Notes under the pieces: generated by a model | The model's input: the letters and a program-made list of their open reading frames with translations, nothing else | Told to the model about the DNA's origin: nothing | Databases searched by the model: none | Shown here: in pieces, positions 41,046 to 49,532 of the stretch | Position numbering within the stretch: position 1 is the stretch's first letter | How the letters are laid out: each line of letters begins with the position of its first letter | Source of the DNA: an uncultured Treponema sp. | GTDB taxonomy: Bacteria > Spirochaetota > Spirochaetia > Treponematales > Treponemataceae | NCBI GenBank assembly: GCA_945877425.1 | Contig: CAMCRZ010000001.1 | Coordinates: 62,001 to 126,000 of the forward strand | Reading direction: 5' to 3' | Length of the DNA: 64,000 nt | Position numbers and translations under genes: made by a program

Positions 41046-42519
41046 GGACAATTTCCTTTTCATCAGAAGGCTGGACTTCATCAGGGTAAACTTTATACGA
41101 TTTGAAATTAAGCGTGTCTTTGCTTTCGTCAGTGAATGTTACAAGATACATTCCCTTAAACAGAGGATATTCGCCGTTTGACCTGAACTGTATGAAGTCT
41201 TTATCTTGAATGCGGACGTTTGTGTACAAGCCTGTGTCGTTTGTAATTTCACCTTCTGCAGTGTAAGTTCCGCCTTTAAAAGTGATTTCAGTATCATCGT
41301 TCATTTTCCACACAGGATTTTCTTCCAGAACTGAAGTCATTTTTTTGGAATTTGATTCACTGCGGCGCATTGCATAGGAAGGACTCTGGTTTACTTTTTT
41401 GTAGCTTCCGTCCCACAAGTTGCCTTCACTTATAATCATGCGCAAGTCATCTTGAATGCGGATATTTATTTCGTCAACGTTGCGAAGATAAACGTCTACT
41501 GTTCTGTTTAAGTTTTCCTGTTCCTGATTTCGTGTTGAAAGGCTGATTCTGTTTTTTCTTAAAGTGCTGGAATTCCATTTAAACACTTCTTCTTCTTCAG
41601 AGTGGAAAAATATTATTTCGCTTGAGTCTTTTTCCGATCTGTAATCAAAAAAAACGTAAAGTATGTCATTTTCTACGCTGTCAATTTTGTACCACAAGCC
41701 GTTAAGGAATTCTGCAAAAGTTTCAACTGTTCCGTCCTGAATCCTGCTTAATTCGGCTGCAGTAATCTTGCTTCCAGGCACACGGATTTTCTGCACCTGA
41801 ACGTAACGGCCGCTTTCACTGTTCCAGTCGTATTTTATCTGCAGCTGATCAGTGCTGTCCGGATTAGATGAATCACCTTCGTAAACCCATATAGGAAAAC
41901 TTGCGCCATTTGCACGGGAGCGTTCGTAAGCATCGTATCTGTCAACCTGCTGGACAAAAATCGTACCTTCGCTTTTTAAATCTGCAATCTGAGTAAGTGA
42001 AAATTTTCCGTCGTCAGTTTTTATGAAATATGCCTGGCACAAAGAGTTTCCCTCTGAATCAAGTCCCTGATAAATCAATGCTGTCCTGTGGTCACCTGTC
42101 AAATCCATTCCTGTAAAAGTAAAATTGTTTGACTGAGTTACGGGAGTTGCAATTACAGCTTTGCGCTCATATTCGCCTATTGAAGGATTATATATTCCTA
42201 CAAGAAGTGAAATGTAAGGACTTGTGCCTGTCTTGATTTTGTTTACCTGATCATCAAAACCGTCGCCGTTAAAATCCATGCTTACAACACCAATAGCCGT
42301 TTCGTCAGGATTAAGCGGAATAAGTGAAACTATTTTGCTTTCGTCTTCGTAACTTTCTGCATCTTTTGAAGAGCGGCTTGAAGAAATGCTTTTGTTTAAA
42401 AAATTATTCTGAAACTGAGCAGTTTCTTCTTCTTTAGGGAGAAACTTTTTTGCCAGATAAATACACGAAAAAACAACTGCAATAATTATAATCAAAACCG
42501 GAACAATTTTTCTCTGCAT
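41032..42519 (-). CDS. membrane-anchored hypothetical protein with FG-GAP-like repeats
   Basis: The ATG at 42519 lies 6 bases after a -10 box, which rules out the in-frame GTG at 42525. 495 residues: TM anchor (about 5-23, VPVLIIIIAVVFSCIYLA), a charged linker, then a large extracytoplasmic part. VVSMDFNGDGFDDQVNKI and FTGMDLTGDHRTALIYQG resemble the Asp-rich blades of FG-GAP/VCBS propellers. The C-terminal 100 residues (WKMNDDTEITFKGGTYTAEG) look like a separate beta domain. It may belong with the proteins annotated as pallilysin-related adhesins in treponemes, but I cannot confirm this and see no HExxH motif. Confidence 0.6.
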   Translation of the reverse strand: MQRKIVPVLIIIIAVVFSCIYLAKKFLPKEEETAQFQNNFLNKSISSSRSSKDAESYEDESKIVSLIPLNPDETAIGVVSMDFNGDGFDDQVNKIKTGTSPYISLLVGIYNPSIGEYERKAVIATPVTQSNNFTFTGMDLTGDHRTALIYQGLDSEGNSLCQAYFIKTDDGKFSLTQIADLKSEGTIFVQQVDRYDAYERSRANGASFPIWVYEGDSSNPDSTDQLQIKYDWNSESGRYVQVQKIRVPGSKITAAELSRIQDGTVETFAEFLNGLWYKIDSVENDILYVFFDYRSEKDSSEIIFFHSEEEEVFKWNSSTLRKNRISLSTRNQEQENLNRTVDVYLRNVDEINIRIQDDLRMIISEGNLWDGSYKKVNQSPSYAMRRSESNSKKMTSVLEENPVWKMNDDTEITFKGGTYTAEGEITNDTGLYTNVRIQDKDFIQFRSNGEYPLFKGMYLVTFTDESKDTLNFKSYKVYPDEVQPSDEKEIVLTRK

Positions 42520-42525
42520 GACCAC

Positions 42526-42554
42526 ATAATACAGTTATGCTTTAGTTTTGTAAA
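42526..42554 (-). promoter_or_regulatory. promoter with transcription start at the start codon
   Basis: Minus strand TTTACA (42549-42554), 17 bases, TATTAT (42526-42531), GTGGTC, then ATG at 42519. No ribosome binding site. Confidence 0.6.
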
Positions 42555-42639
42555 TTACGCATTGTCTGCTTCGTGTAACTTCAAGAGGCTTCCTGCTACT
42601 TCAACCGCAAACCTGCAATAGAAAGCTTAATCAAAAAAA

Positions 42640-43803
42640 TCAGGCTTTTGATGCAAGAACTTCCTTTAAGATTTTAAGCCCTTCCTTAATTTCTTTTTTG
42701 GAAATGTTGAGTGGCGGAATGAATCTTAAAACATTTGAGCCTGCTGTTGAAAAAAGAAGTCCTTTTTTTAGACATTCCTTTTCTATTTCCACAGGATCTA
42801 TTGAAACTTCAACTCCAATTACAAGACCTTTTCCGCGAATGTCAGTAACGATAGGCAGCTTCCACTTTGCAATCTGATTTTTAATGTATTCGCCTTTTTC
42901 CTTTACGCTTTCAAGAAAGCCTTTTTTCGTAAGTTCAGTTATTACCGTATCGGCAGCAGCACAGGCAAGAGGATTTCCTGCAAAAGTTGACTGATGGTCT
43001 CCGGCTTTAAACACGTTTCCCCTGCCTCTGTAAAGACAAGCGCCCATTGGAACGCCGCCGGCTATTGCCTTTGCCAAAGTTACGACTTCAGGTTTTATGC
43101 CAAGTTCATCGCTTGCAAGAAGTGCACCTGTCCTTCCCATTCCAGTCTGAACTTCATCGCACATAACAATTGCACCAGCTTCCCTTGCTTTTTGAGCAGC
43201 AACTTTTGCCCATTCAGGATCAAGGGGAATAACTCCTCCTTCACATTCAACAGGTTCCATAAACAATGCAGCTGTAGTTTCGTCAAATGCATTTTCCAGA
43301 GCTTCAAAATTGTTGGCTTCTATAGTTTTAAATCCTTCAGGATAAGGTGCAAAATCATCAATGTGGAATTTAGCCTGACCTGTTGCCGTTAAAGTTGCAA
43401 GAGTCCTTCCGTGAAATGATTTGTCTAAAGTAACGATTGTCTTTCTTTTGGAGCCGCCGTTAATCTGACCGTATTTTCTGGCAAGTTTTATTGCAGCTTC
43501 GTTAGCTTCTGCGCCGCTGTTGCCAAAGTATACGCCTTCAAAATCAGTTTCGCTTAGAAGATGTTCTGCATACTTTACGCCGATGTCGCTGGTAAAATAA
43601 TTGCACACGTGAATCTGCTTCTTAGCCTGATTTGCAACTGCCTTTACAAGAGGCTTAAAGTTGTGGCCGAAAACGTTTACTGCAATTCCTGCAAGAAAAT
43701 CAATGTATTTTTTTCCGTTAATATCAGTTAGGACAGCACCTTCGCCTTTTGCAAAAGTAACGTCAAAACTTCCGTAATTATTTAAAACTTTAGGATTACC
43801 CAT
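42640..43803 (-). CDS. argD: acetylornithine aminotransferase ArgD
   Basis: A 387-residue class III aminotransferase. Motifs: YIDFLAGIAVNVFGH, YFGNSGAEANEAAIKLARKYG, KSFHGRTLATLTATGQ, ALFMEPVECEGGV, MCDEVQTGMGRTG and VTLAKAIAGGVPMGACL, which contains the PLP lysine. It makes N-acetylornithine in arginine synthesis. AGGAG precedes the ATG. Third gene of argJ-argB-argD. Confidence 0.95.
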   Translation of the reverse strand: MGNPKVLNNYGSFDVTFAKGEGAVLTDINGKKYIDFLAGIAVNVFGHNFKPLVKAVANQAKKQIHVCNYFTSDIGVKYAEHLLSETDFEGVYFGNSGAEANEAAIKLARKYGQINGGSKRKTIVTLDKSFHGRTLATLTATGQAKFHIDDFAPYPEGFKTIEANNFEALENAFDETTAALFMEPVECEGGVIPLDPEWAKVAAQKAREAGAIVMCDEVQTGMGRTGALLASDELGIKPEVVTLAKAIAGGVPMGACLYRGRGNVFKAGDHQSTFAGNPLACAAADTVITELTKKGFLESVKEKGEYIKNQIAKWKLPIVTDIRGKGLVIGVEVSIDPVEIEKECLKKGLLFSTAGSNVLRFIPPLNISKKEIKEGLKILKEVLASKA

Positions 43804-43821
43804 TCTGCACTCCTGTAAAAA

Positions 43822-44718
43822 TCAGTAAATCATTGTGCCGATTCCCCTGTCACTGAACATTTCAATCAACAGAGAATGAGGAACACGTCCGTCTATAATG
43901 TGGGTTCTGGGAACACCGCCGTTTCTGGCAAGCCTGCAGCATTCGATTTTAGGAATCATTCCGCCTGCAATAATGCCCTTTTCAATAAGGCTGTCTACAT
44001 CGTTTAAATGTATGCGCTGAAGCAAAGAAGACGGATCATTTACATCACGCAGGACACCGGGAACATTTGTAAGCTGCACGAATTTTTCTGCCTTTAAAGC
44101 AATTGCAATTTTTGCCGCAGCAGTATCAGCGTTGATGTTGTAACGTGCAGTGTCGCCGTCCATTCCAATGGCAACAGTTGAAACTACAGGAATAAAATTC
44201 TGATCTAAAAGAGACTGAATTATTTCAGGATGAACTTCCGTAACTTCACCTACGTAGCCTAAATCAACTCCGTCTTTTTCAATTTTCCTTGCCCTTAAAA
44301 GTCCGCTGTCTACACCGCTTAAACCTACAGCTTTTCCGCCCTGCTGCAGAAGAATGCCTGCAATGTCTTTGTTAAGCTTTCCTGTAAGCACCATCTGGAC
44401 AATTTCCATAGTTTCACCGTCAGTATAACGGAGGCCGTTTACGAACTTGCTTTCCTTACCTACACGGTTAAGCATATTGTTGATTTCAGGACCGCCGCCA
44501 TGAACTAAAACAACGTGAATGCCTATTGTGTTAAGAAGTACAATGTCTTCCATTACATCACGCTTAAGTTCTTCGTTAAGCATAGCATTTCCGCCGTACT
44601 TAACTACAACGATTTTTCCTACCCAGTGCTTAAAATAAGGTAAAGCCTGAACAAGTACAGAAGACCAAGTTTCATTATCAAGACGAGGATCTGCCTTTAC
44701 GTTTTCTTTTTCACTCAT
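43822..44718 (-). CDS. argB: acetylglutamate kinase ArgB
   Basis: A 298-residue amino-acid kinase: VVKYGGNAM near 39-47, [14 protein letters not shown] near 71-84, [15 protein letters not shown] and [20 protein letters not shown]. It phosphorylates N-acetylglutamate, usually the arginine-feedback step. The N-terminal helix preceding the core (about 1-30) is present, as in arginine-inhibited hexameric forms. Lies 17 bases from argJ. Confidence 0.96.
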   Translation of the reverse strand: MSEKENVKADPRLDNETWSSVLVQALPYFKHWVGKIVVVKYGGNAMLNEELKRDVMEDIVLLNTIGIHVVLVHGGGPEINNMLNRVGKESKFVNGLRYTDGETMEIVQMVLTGKLNKDIAGILLQQGGKAVGLSGVDSGLLRARKIEKDGVDLGYVGEVTEVHPEIIQSLLDQNFIPVVSTVAIGMDGDTARYNINADTAAAKIAIALKAEKFVQLTNVPGVLRDVNDPSSLLQRIHLNDVDSLIEKGIIAGGMIPKIECCRLARNGGVPRTHIIDGRVPHSLLIEMFSDRGIGTMIY

Positions 44719-44734
44719 AATTCTCTCCTAAAAA

Positions 44735-46021
44735 TTAAGTTCTGTAATCACCGTTTATTTTTACGTAATCGTAAGTTAAGTCGCAGCCCCAAGCCTTTCC
44801 TTCAGCATTTCCGTCTTCAAGAGTAACAAGTATTTCTACTGCTTCTTCGCTTAAAACTGACCTTGCCTTCTCTTCATCAAAATCAAGAGGAACACCGTTA
44901 TGGAACACTTCAATTTTTCCGCCGCATTTATCACATCCTGCAACTTCAAATTTTTCGCTTCCGCCTAAATCAAAATAACGCCTTGCACCTTTTCTGCTTG
45001 AAAAATAAACGCATGTCTTTTCAGGAGTAAAGTCAAAACCTGAATATCCCATTGCACAGAGAATCCTTCCCCAGTTTGCATCTTTTCCAAACATTGCAGC
45101 CTTTACAAGATTTGAACCTATAACTTCCTTGGCAAGACCTCTGGCAGTCTTTACGTCTTTTGCACCTTTTACAGTACATTCAATCAATCTGGAAGCACCT
45201 TCTCCGTCTGCAGCAATTTTCATTGCCATAACTTCACAGATTGCATAAAGTGCCTTCACAAATTCGCCGTAATCTTCATTTTCGCAGGTAATTTCACTGT
45301 TTCCAGCCATACCGTTTGCCATAACAGTTAAAGTGTCATTTGTAGAAGTGTCGCCGTCTATGGAAACGCAGTTGTATGTTCCTTCAACAACTTCGTAAAG
45401 GGCTTTCTGCAAAATATCAGAACTAACGGCACAGTCAGTTGTAATAAAGGAAAGCATTGTACCTAAATTGATGTGAATCATGCCTGAACCCTTGCACATG
45501 GCACCTATTCTTACAGTTTTGCCGCCTATAACAGTTTCAACGGCACATTCCTTATATTCAGTGTCAGTAGTCATAATTGCAATGCGGGCTTCCTTGTGGC
45601 CTTCTTTGGAAAGTCCGTCTTTTAAAGCCTGAATGTTTTCTTCAATTTTTTCAACAGGAAGCTGCTGGCCTATAACGCCGGTAGAGCAGACAATTACGTT
45701 TTCAGCACTTACGCCTGTAACTTTTTCAACAGCCTTAGCCATACGCAATGCATTTTCTTCGCCCTGTTTTCCTGTACAGCAGTTTGCATTTCCAGAGTTG
45801 GCAATTACAGCCTGAATTTTACCGTTTGCAATATTTTTTTTAGTAAGTTTAACGCTTTCTGCCTTTACCCTGTTTTGAGTAAAAACACCTGCTGCATTGC
45901 AAAGCTTTTCTGAATAAATCAAAGCTGTGTCGTTGAATTTGCGGCTTGACTTAATGTGACAAAGAACACCGTTAGCAGTAAATCCTAAAGGAGCAGTTAC
46001 TCCACCGTCAATAAATTGCAT
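44735..46021 (-). CDS. argJ: bifunctional glutamate N-acetyltransferase/ornithine acetyltransferase ArgJ
   Basis: The ATG at 46021 follows AAGGAG and gives 428 residues starting MQFIDGGVTAPLGFTANG; the reading frame upstream runs through the promoter and tRNA-Leu and is not coding. KGSGMIHINLGTMLSFITTDCA carries the autoprocessing Thr (here after Gly rather than the usual Ala), and DGDTSTNDTLTVMANG and GKDANWGRILCAMGYSG are conserved. It recycles the acetyl group in arginine synthesis. First gene of the arg operon; argC is not in this window. Confidence 0.95.
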   Translation of the reverse strand: MQFIDGGVTAPLGFTANGVLCHIKSSRKFNDTALIYSEKLCNAAGVFTQNRVKAESVKLTKKNIANGKIQAVIANSGNANCCTGKQGEENALRMAKAVEKVTGVSAENVIVCSTGVIGQQLPVEKIEENIQALKDGLSKEGHKEARIAIMTTDTEYKECAVETVIGGKTVRIGAMCKGSGMIHINLGTMLSFITTDCAVSSDILQKALYEVVEGTYNCVSIDGDTSTNDTLTVMANGMAGNSEITCENEDYGEFVKALYAICEVMAMKIAADGEGASRLIECTVKGAKDVKTARGLAKEVIGSNLVKAAMFGKDANWGRILCAMGYSGFDFTPEKTCVYFSSRKGARRYFDLGGSEKFEVAGCDKCGGKIEVFHNGVPLDFDEEKARSVLSEEAVEILVTLEDGNAEGKAWGCDLTYDYVKINGDYRT

Positions 46022-46054
46022 AATTATACACTCCTTACTTACTATTTTTGCATA

Positions 46055-46083
46055 ATTATAATAAATTGCAGTAAAATTAACAA
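46055..46083 (-). promoter_or_regulatory. promoter of the argJBD operon
   Basis: Minus strand TTGTTA (46078-46083), 17 bases, perfect TATAAT (46055-46060). Leader of about 27 nt with AAGGAG. No clear ArgR box or leader peptide is visible. Confidence 0.65.
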
Positions 46084-46133
46084 TATATTTTGTATTTTTT
46101 CTGATGACTTGCTGATATTTTAACTGAAAATGT

Positions 46134-46168
46134 AAAAAAAAAGAGACTGTCTTATGACAATCTCTTTT
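46134..46168 (-). terminator. terminator after tRNA-Leu
   Basis: Minus strand AGAGATTGTC and GACAGTCTCT form a 10-bp stem (one T-G) with loop ATAA, followed by a run of T. It begins directly after the tRNA 3' end. Confidence 0.85.
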
Positions 46169-46169
46169 G

Positions 46170-46251
46170 TGCGGCGAACAGGACTTGAACCTGCACATCT
46201 TGCGACACAAGGACCTCAACCTTGCTTGTCTACCAATTCCAACATCGCCGC
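46170..46251 (-). tRNA. tRNA-Leu (GAG)
   Basis: Minus strand: acceptor GCGGCGA/TCGCCGC, D-loop with GGTAGA, anticodon stem CAAGG/CCTTG around TTGAGGT (anticodon GAG), long variable arm as expected for leucine, T-arm GCAGG-TTCAAGT-CCTGT and discriminator A. 82 nt, no encoded CCA. Confidence 0.95.
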
Positions 46252-46470
46252 ATTGCTTAACACGTGATGAAACTATATAATTTTACGCTGATTATGTCAA
46301 TATAAAATTTAAAATTTTTACGCTTTTTTTTAAATATTTCAGTTTACAGGCAAAATCATTTTTGTAGCGGCATTTTTACTGCTGATTTTCTGAAATTCCC
46401 AACGTTATGCTGCCCTGCAGTTTTCCCCCTTGACACTTCCATATAATTGCTACAGAATTCAAAGTCATAT

Positions 46471-47433
46471 ATGCAAGGTTTAGTTCTAAACGGTAGTAAA
46501 AATATTTTCGAAGTAGAATGTGATGACGGTTTTACAAGAAACTGTGCAATTAAAGGCAAGATTTTAAAAGTAAGCCAGAATTATTACAATCCCATAGCAC
46601 CAGGCGATGTTGTAGAACTGGACGATTCTACTCTTGAAGAAGAAAAAGGCATGATAACGGCTCTTGTTCCAAGAAAAAATGAATTCGTACGCTGGAACAT
46701 TAAAAAAAGGGAACCTCAGCTTCTTGCAGCAAACCTTGACTACCTTCTTATAGTTACTACTCCAGAACAGCCGCCTTTTCGCCCAAGGTTTATAGACAGG
46801 GCACTTGCTCAGGCAGAATATCAGGGAATAACGCCTGTAATTGTATGCAATAAATTTGATCTTGCAGAAAATTCCAACGAAGAATTTCACGAAAGGCTCA
46901 GGATTTGGGAAGACATAGGATACAAAGTCGTACGCTCAAGTGCCAGAACAGGAGAAGGCATAGAAGAACTGGCTCATCTTATGGAAAACAAGCTGTGTGC
47001 ATTTGTAGGACAGAGCGGCGTAGGCAAAAGTTCCATGATAAACGTTCTTGACAACAATGTAGTGCTTAAAACAGGAAGCCTTTCCCAGAAATACGGAAGA
47101 GGAACCCACACTACAACGAAAGGTTCACTTATTCACCTGCAGCTGGACGAAGCATTGATGGGCGGAATCAAAGGATGCAGTGCTGACATAATCGACACTC
47201 CAGGTGTAAGGCAGTTTATGCTCCACAACATTTCTGCAGAAAAACTTGCGCTTTACTACAGGGACTTTGAGCCTTTTATAGGAAAATGCGGATTCGGAAT
47301 GAGCTGTTCCCACATAAACGAACCTAAATGCGCAATAAAGGAAGCTGTTGAAAAAGGTGAAATTTACAAAGACCGTTACGAAAGCTGGAAAAGAATCTGC
47401 GACGAAATGAAAAACAACATCTGCTCAGACTAG
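46471..47433 (+). CDS. rsgA: ribosome small-subunit GTPase RsgA
   Basis: The ATG at 46471 gives 320 residues starting MQGLVLNGSKNIFEVE. OB-fold domain (about 1-70), then a circularly permuted GTPase with G4 CNKFD before G1 GQSGVGKSSMIN, and G3 DTPGVRQF; the C-terminal zinc motif is KCGFGMSCSHINEPKCAI (Cys-x5-7-Cys-His-x5-Cys arrangement). RsgA matures the 30S subunit. A TTGACA at 46430-46435 with a weak CAGAAT 17 bases on places the transcription start about 6 bases before the ATG, and no ribosome binding site is visible. Confidence 0.94.
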   Translation: MQGLVLNGSKNIFEVECDDGFTRNCAIKGKILKVSQNYYNPIAPGDVVELDDSTLEEEKGMITALVPRKNEFVRWNIKKREPQLLAANLDYLLIVTTPEQPPFRPRFIDRALAQAEYQGITPVIVCNKFDLAENSNEEFHERLRIWEDIGYKVVRSSARTGEGIEELAHLMENKLCAFVGQSGVGKSSMINVLDNNVVLKTGSLSQKYGRGTHTTTKGSLIHLQLDEALMGGIKGCSADIIDTPGVRQFMLHNISAEKLALYYRDFEPFIGKCGFGMSCSHINEPKCAIKEAVEKGEIYKDRYESWKRICDEMKNNICSD

Positions 47434-47493
47434 TTCATTCAGCAAAAAATTCCAGTCTGACGGAAAGTTAAAATGGCAAAACAATACATTTTC

Positions 47494-47522
47494 TTGAGAA
47501 TTCCCGACATTTGATTTATAAT
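47494..47522 (+). promoter_or_regulatory. promoter of the chemosensory operon
   Basis: TTGAGA (47494-47499), 17 bases, perfect TATAAT (47517-47522), 10 bases to the ATG at 47533. The leader should be only 3-4 nt. It is the only clear promoter found for the ten genes downstream. Confidence 0.75.
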
Positions 47523-47532
47523 TTCATCAGAT

Positions 47533-48042
47533 ATGGAAAAAGAACTTTACGATTCAATTACAAATAAATCTGAAGCAGGCTCGGAAGAAGAAAAAAAATC
47601 TGCCGGAGAAAGTAAAAGCTGGCTTATTTTCAACTGTTTTTCTGATTCCTATGCAATAGAATCTTCCTGCGTAAGGGAAATTTTACGGAACAATGTAGTG
47701 TTTCCCGTGCCTTTTGTGCCTTCTTATGTAAAGGGAGTCTTAAACTTTTACGGAAAGCCTTTTGCCGTAATTGATTTTGCCCAGTTCCAGGACGAAAAGC
47801 CTCAGGATTCAAAACTTTTTCTTGTGCTGAACAACGAAAATGACGTTGCCCTTCAAATTACTGACATTCAGGAATTCCATACTTCAAATGAAAACTTAAT
47901 TCAGAAAATTTCCAGCGCAAACGAATCAAGTTATTTTTCCGGGGCAATTAACTTTGACAACGGAATAAAGCCGGTTGTTGCTCCTGTTTTAAATATAAAC
48001 GGTATTCTTGCAAAAATAAGGACAGATTTTGAAATCAACTGA
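47533..48042 (+). CDS. cheW: CheW-type coupling protein
   Basis: A 169-residue protein with a charged N-tail (about 1-25) and a CheW domain: WLIFNCFSDSYAIESSCVREILRNN, PFVPSYVKGVLNFYGKPFAVIDFAQF, SKLFLVLNNENDVALQITDIQEFH. It should link receptors to the CheA kinase at the membrane. First gene of the operon; the next gene begins 14 bases before its stop. Confidence 0.87.
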   Translation: MEKELYDSITNKSEAGSEEEKKSAGESKSWLIFNCFSDSYAIESSCVREILRNNVVFPVPFVPSYVKGVLNFYGKPFAVIDFAQFQDEKPQDSKLFLVLNNENDVALQITDIQEFHTSNENLIQKISSANESSYFSGAINFDNGIKPVVAPVLNINGILAKIRTDFEIN

Positions 48043-48469
48043 GTGGTTTGTAACGTTAAATTCCGGCAATGTAAGCTTTCTAATTCCTCAAAACCAGGTA
48101 ATTGATTCCTTTACGGTAAAAAACGGTCTTTTTCAAAAATCATCAGATGAAATAAGCTTCGGAAAATCCTCTTTTATGGACTTTGACAGTCAGGCACTGA
48201 ATTTCATAAGCAGTTTTCAGGAATGCAGTATTTTTTCCACAGAAGAGTACGGCCTTGTAATAAATGCAGAAACTGGACCTTACGTTTTAAAAACTGCCCT
48301 TCTTCCTGTAGTTAAAAACATTTACTTAAAAGATTTTTTCATTCCGGAAGGAATCCTTAAAAATTACTTTACTGCTCAGGGAATAGAAGCCGTCTGTTTT
48401 GAAAAAGATGTAGTCCAGTACCTTATAAATTTAGACTCTTTCCTAAAACAATCAAAATCGGAGAATTAA
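48029..48469 (+). CDS. second, degenerate CheW-like protein
   Basis: A 146-residue protein starting at TTG behind AAGGAC. FVTLNSGNVSFLIPQNQVIDSFTVKNG and CSIFSTEEYGLVINAETGPYVLKTALLPVV follow a CheW-like strand order, but the conserved Gly-x-hydrophobic-N-x-R-G core is missing. It could be a modified coupling or ring protein. Its place between cheW and cheB supports a chemosensory function. Confidence 0.6.
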   Translation: MKSTEWFVTLNSGNVSFLIPQNQVIDSFTVKNGLFQKSSDEISFGKSSFMDFDSQALNFISSFQECSIFSTEEYGLVINAETGPYVLKTALLPVVKNIYLKDFFIPEGILKNYFTAQGIEAVCFEKDVVQYLINLDSFLKQSKSEN

Positions 48470-48473
48470 AAAA

Positions 48474-49532
48474 ATGATAAAAGTTCTTGTTGCAGACGAC
48501 AGTGCCATAGCCAGAACCATGATAAAGCAGATTATAAGCGAAGACGGCAGAATGGAATTTGCAGGTTACGCTGAAAACGGAGAACGAGCCATAATACAGA
48601 ACAGCCTCCTTAAGCCTGATTTAATCATTATGGACATAAACATGCCTATAATAAACGGAATTGAAGCTACACGGAAAATCCTTAAAACTTCAAATCCTGC
48701 AATAGTAGCATTTACTACAGAAGACATGGCTTTAGTCGGTTACAAATGCATTGGAGCCGGTGCTCTTGAAGTTATACGCAAACCAAGCCTTGCCGTAATG
48801 AATAAAAGCGAACTTAAACAATTTTGCGACAGAATTTACGAAATCGGCATAAATCATAAAAAAATAAATGACAGTAAAAACACAAAAGCACCTCAGGAAT
48901 CAGGACTTTTAAAACGTGCATTTGACATGGCTTGTGCAGGAAGCAAAAAATACAGGCTTCTTGTAGTGGGCGCTTCTACTGGCGGACCTGCTGCCATACA
49001 GACGCTTCTTTTGCAGATAGGTTCAAACTTTCCGCTGCCCATTCTCATAACACAGCACATTGATTCCATTTTTGACGCTCATTTTGCAGCATGGCTTAAT
49101 TCAACTACAGGAGTAAAAGTTGAAATTGCAAAAAACAAGACTGTCCCTGAAAAAGGAACGGCTTACATTGCACCTTCTGACTTTCACCTTACTATATGCC
49201 GCAATCCTGATCCGGAAAAATGCACTATACTTCTTACAAAAGAGCCTCCCGTTCACTTTCTGCGTCCTGCAGTAGACAAGCTTTTTTTCAGTGCAGCACA
49301 AGTTTTTTCAGATAAAGTTATAGCCGTACTTTTAACAGGCATGGGAAAAGACGGAGCTGACGGCTGTAAGGCTATTTTTGATGCAGGCGGGCTTACTATT
49401 GCAGAGTCGGAAGAAACATGTACAGTTTTCGGAATGCCTAAAGCAGCCATTGAAGAAAAATCAATTAAAGAAGTTCTGCCCCTTAACGAAATAGCAGCTT
49501 TCCTAAAAAAAGAAACAGGAGATTTGCTTTGA
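48474..49532 (+). CDS. cheB: chemotaxis protein-glutamate methylesterase CheB
   Basis: A 352-residue protein: receiver domain with DD at 8-9, phospho-acceptor Asp54 (LIIMDINMP) and the 150-residue linker, then the methylesterase domain with all catalytic residues: Ser in GASTGGPAAIQ, His in TQHIDSIFDAHFA and Asp in LLTGMGKDGADG. It removes receptor methyl groups after phosphorylation by CheA. Its presence with CheR implies that at least some receptors here are adapted by methylation. Confidence 0.95.
   Translation: MIKVLVADDSAIARTMIKQIISEDGRMEFAGYAENGERAIIQNSLLKPDLIIMDINMPIINGIEATRKILKTSNPAIVAFTTEDMALVGYKCIGAGALEVIRKPSLAVMNKSELKQFCDRIYEIGINHKKINDSKNTKAPQESGLLKRAFDMACAGSKKYRLLVVGASTGGPAAIQTLLLQIGSNFPLPILITQHIDSIFDAHFAAWLNSTTGVKVEIAKNKTVPEKGTAYIAPSDFHLTICRNPDPEKCTILLTKEPPVHFLRPAVDKLFFSAAQVFSDKVIAVLLTGMGKDGADGCKAIFDAGGLTIAESEETCTVFGMPKAAIEEKSIKEVLPLNEIAAFLKKETGDLL

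Noticed and set aside
41032..42519. Pallilysin (metalloprotease/adhesin)
   Set aside because: No HExxH zinc motif and a different length; only a loose relation to pallilysin-related adhesins can be entertained.
46022..46134. Arginine leader peptide or ArgR box before argJ
   Set aside because: No Arg-rich frame, terminator/antiterminator pair or clear palindromic operator is present between the promoter and argJ.
44735..46219. Extended argJ frame beginning near 46219
   Set aside because: The extension reads through tRNA-Leu, its terminator and the argJ promoter; the ATG at 46021 has AAGGAG and matches the family start.
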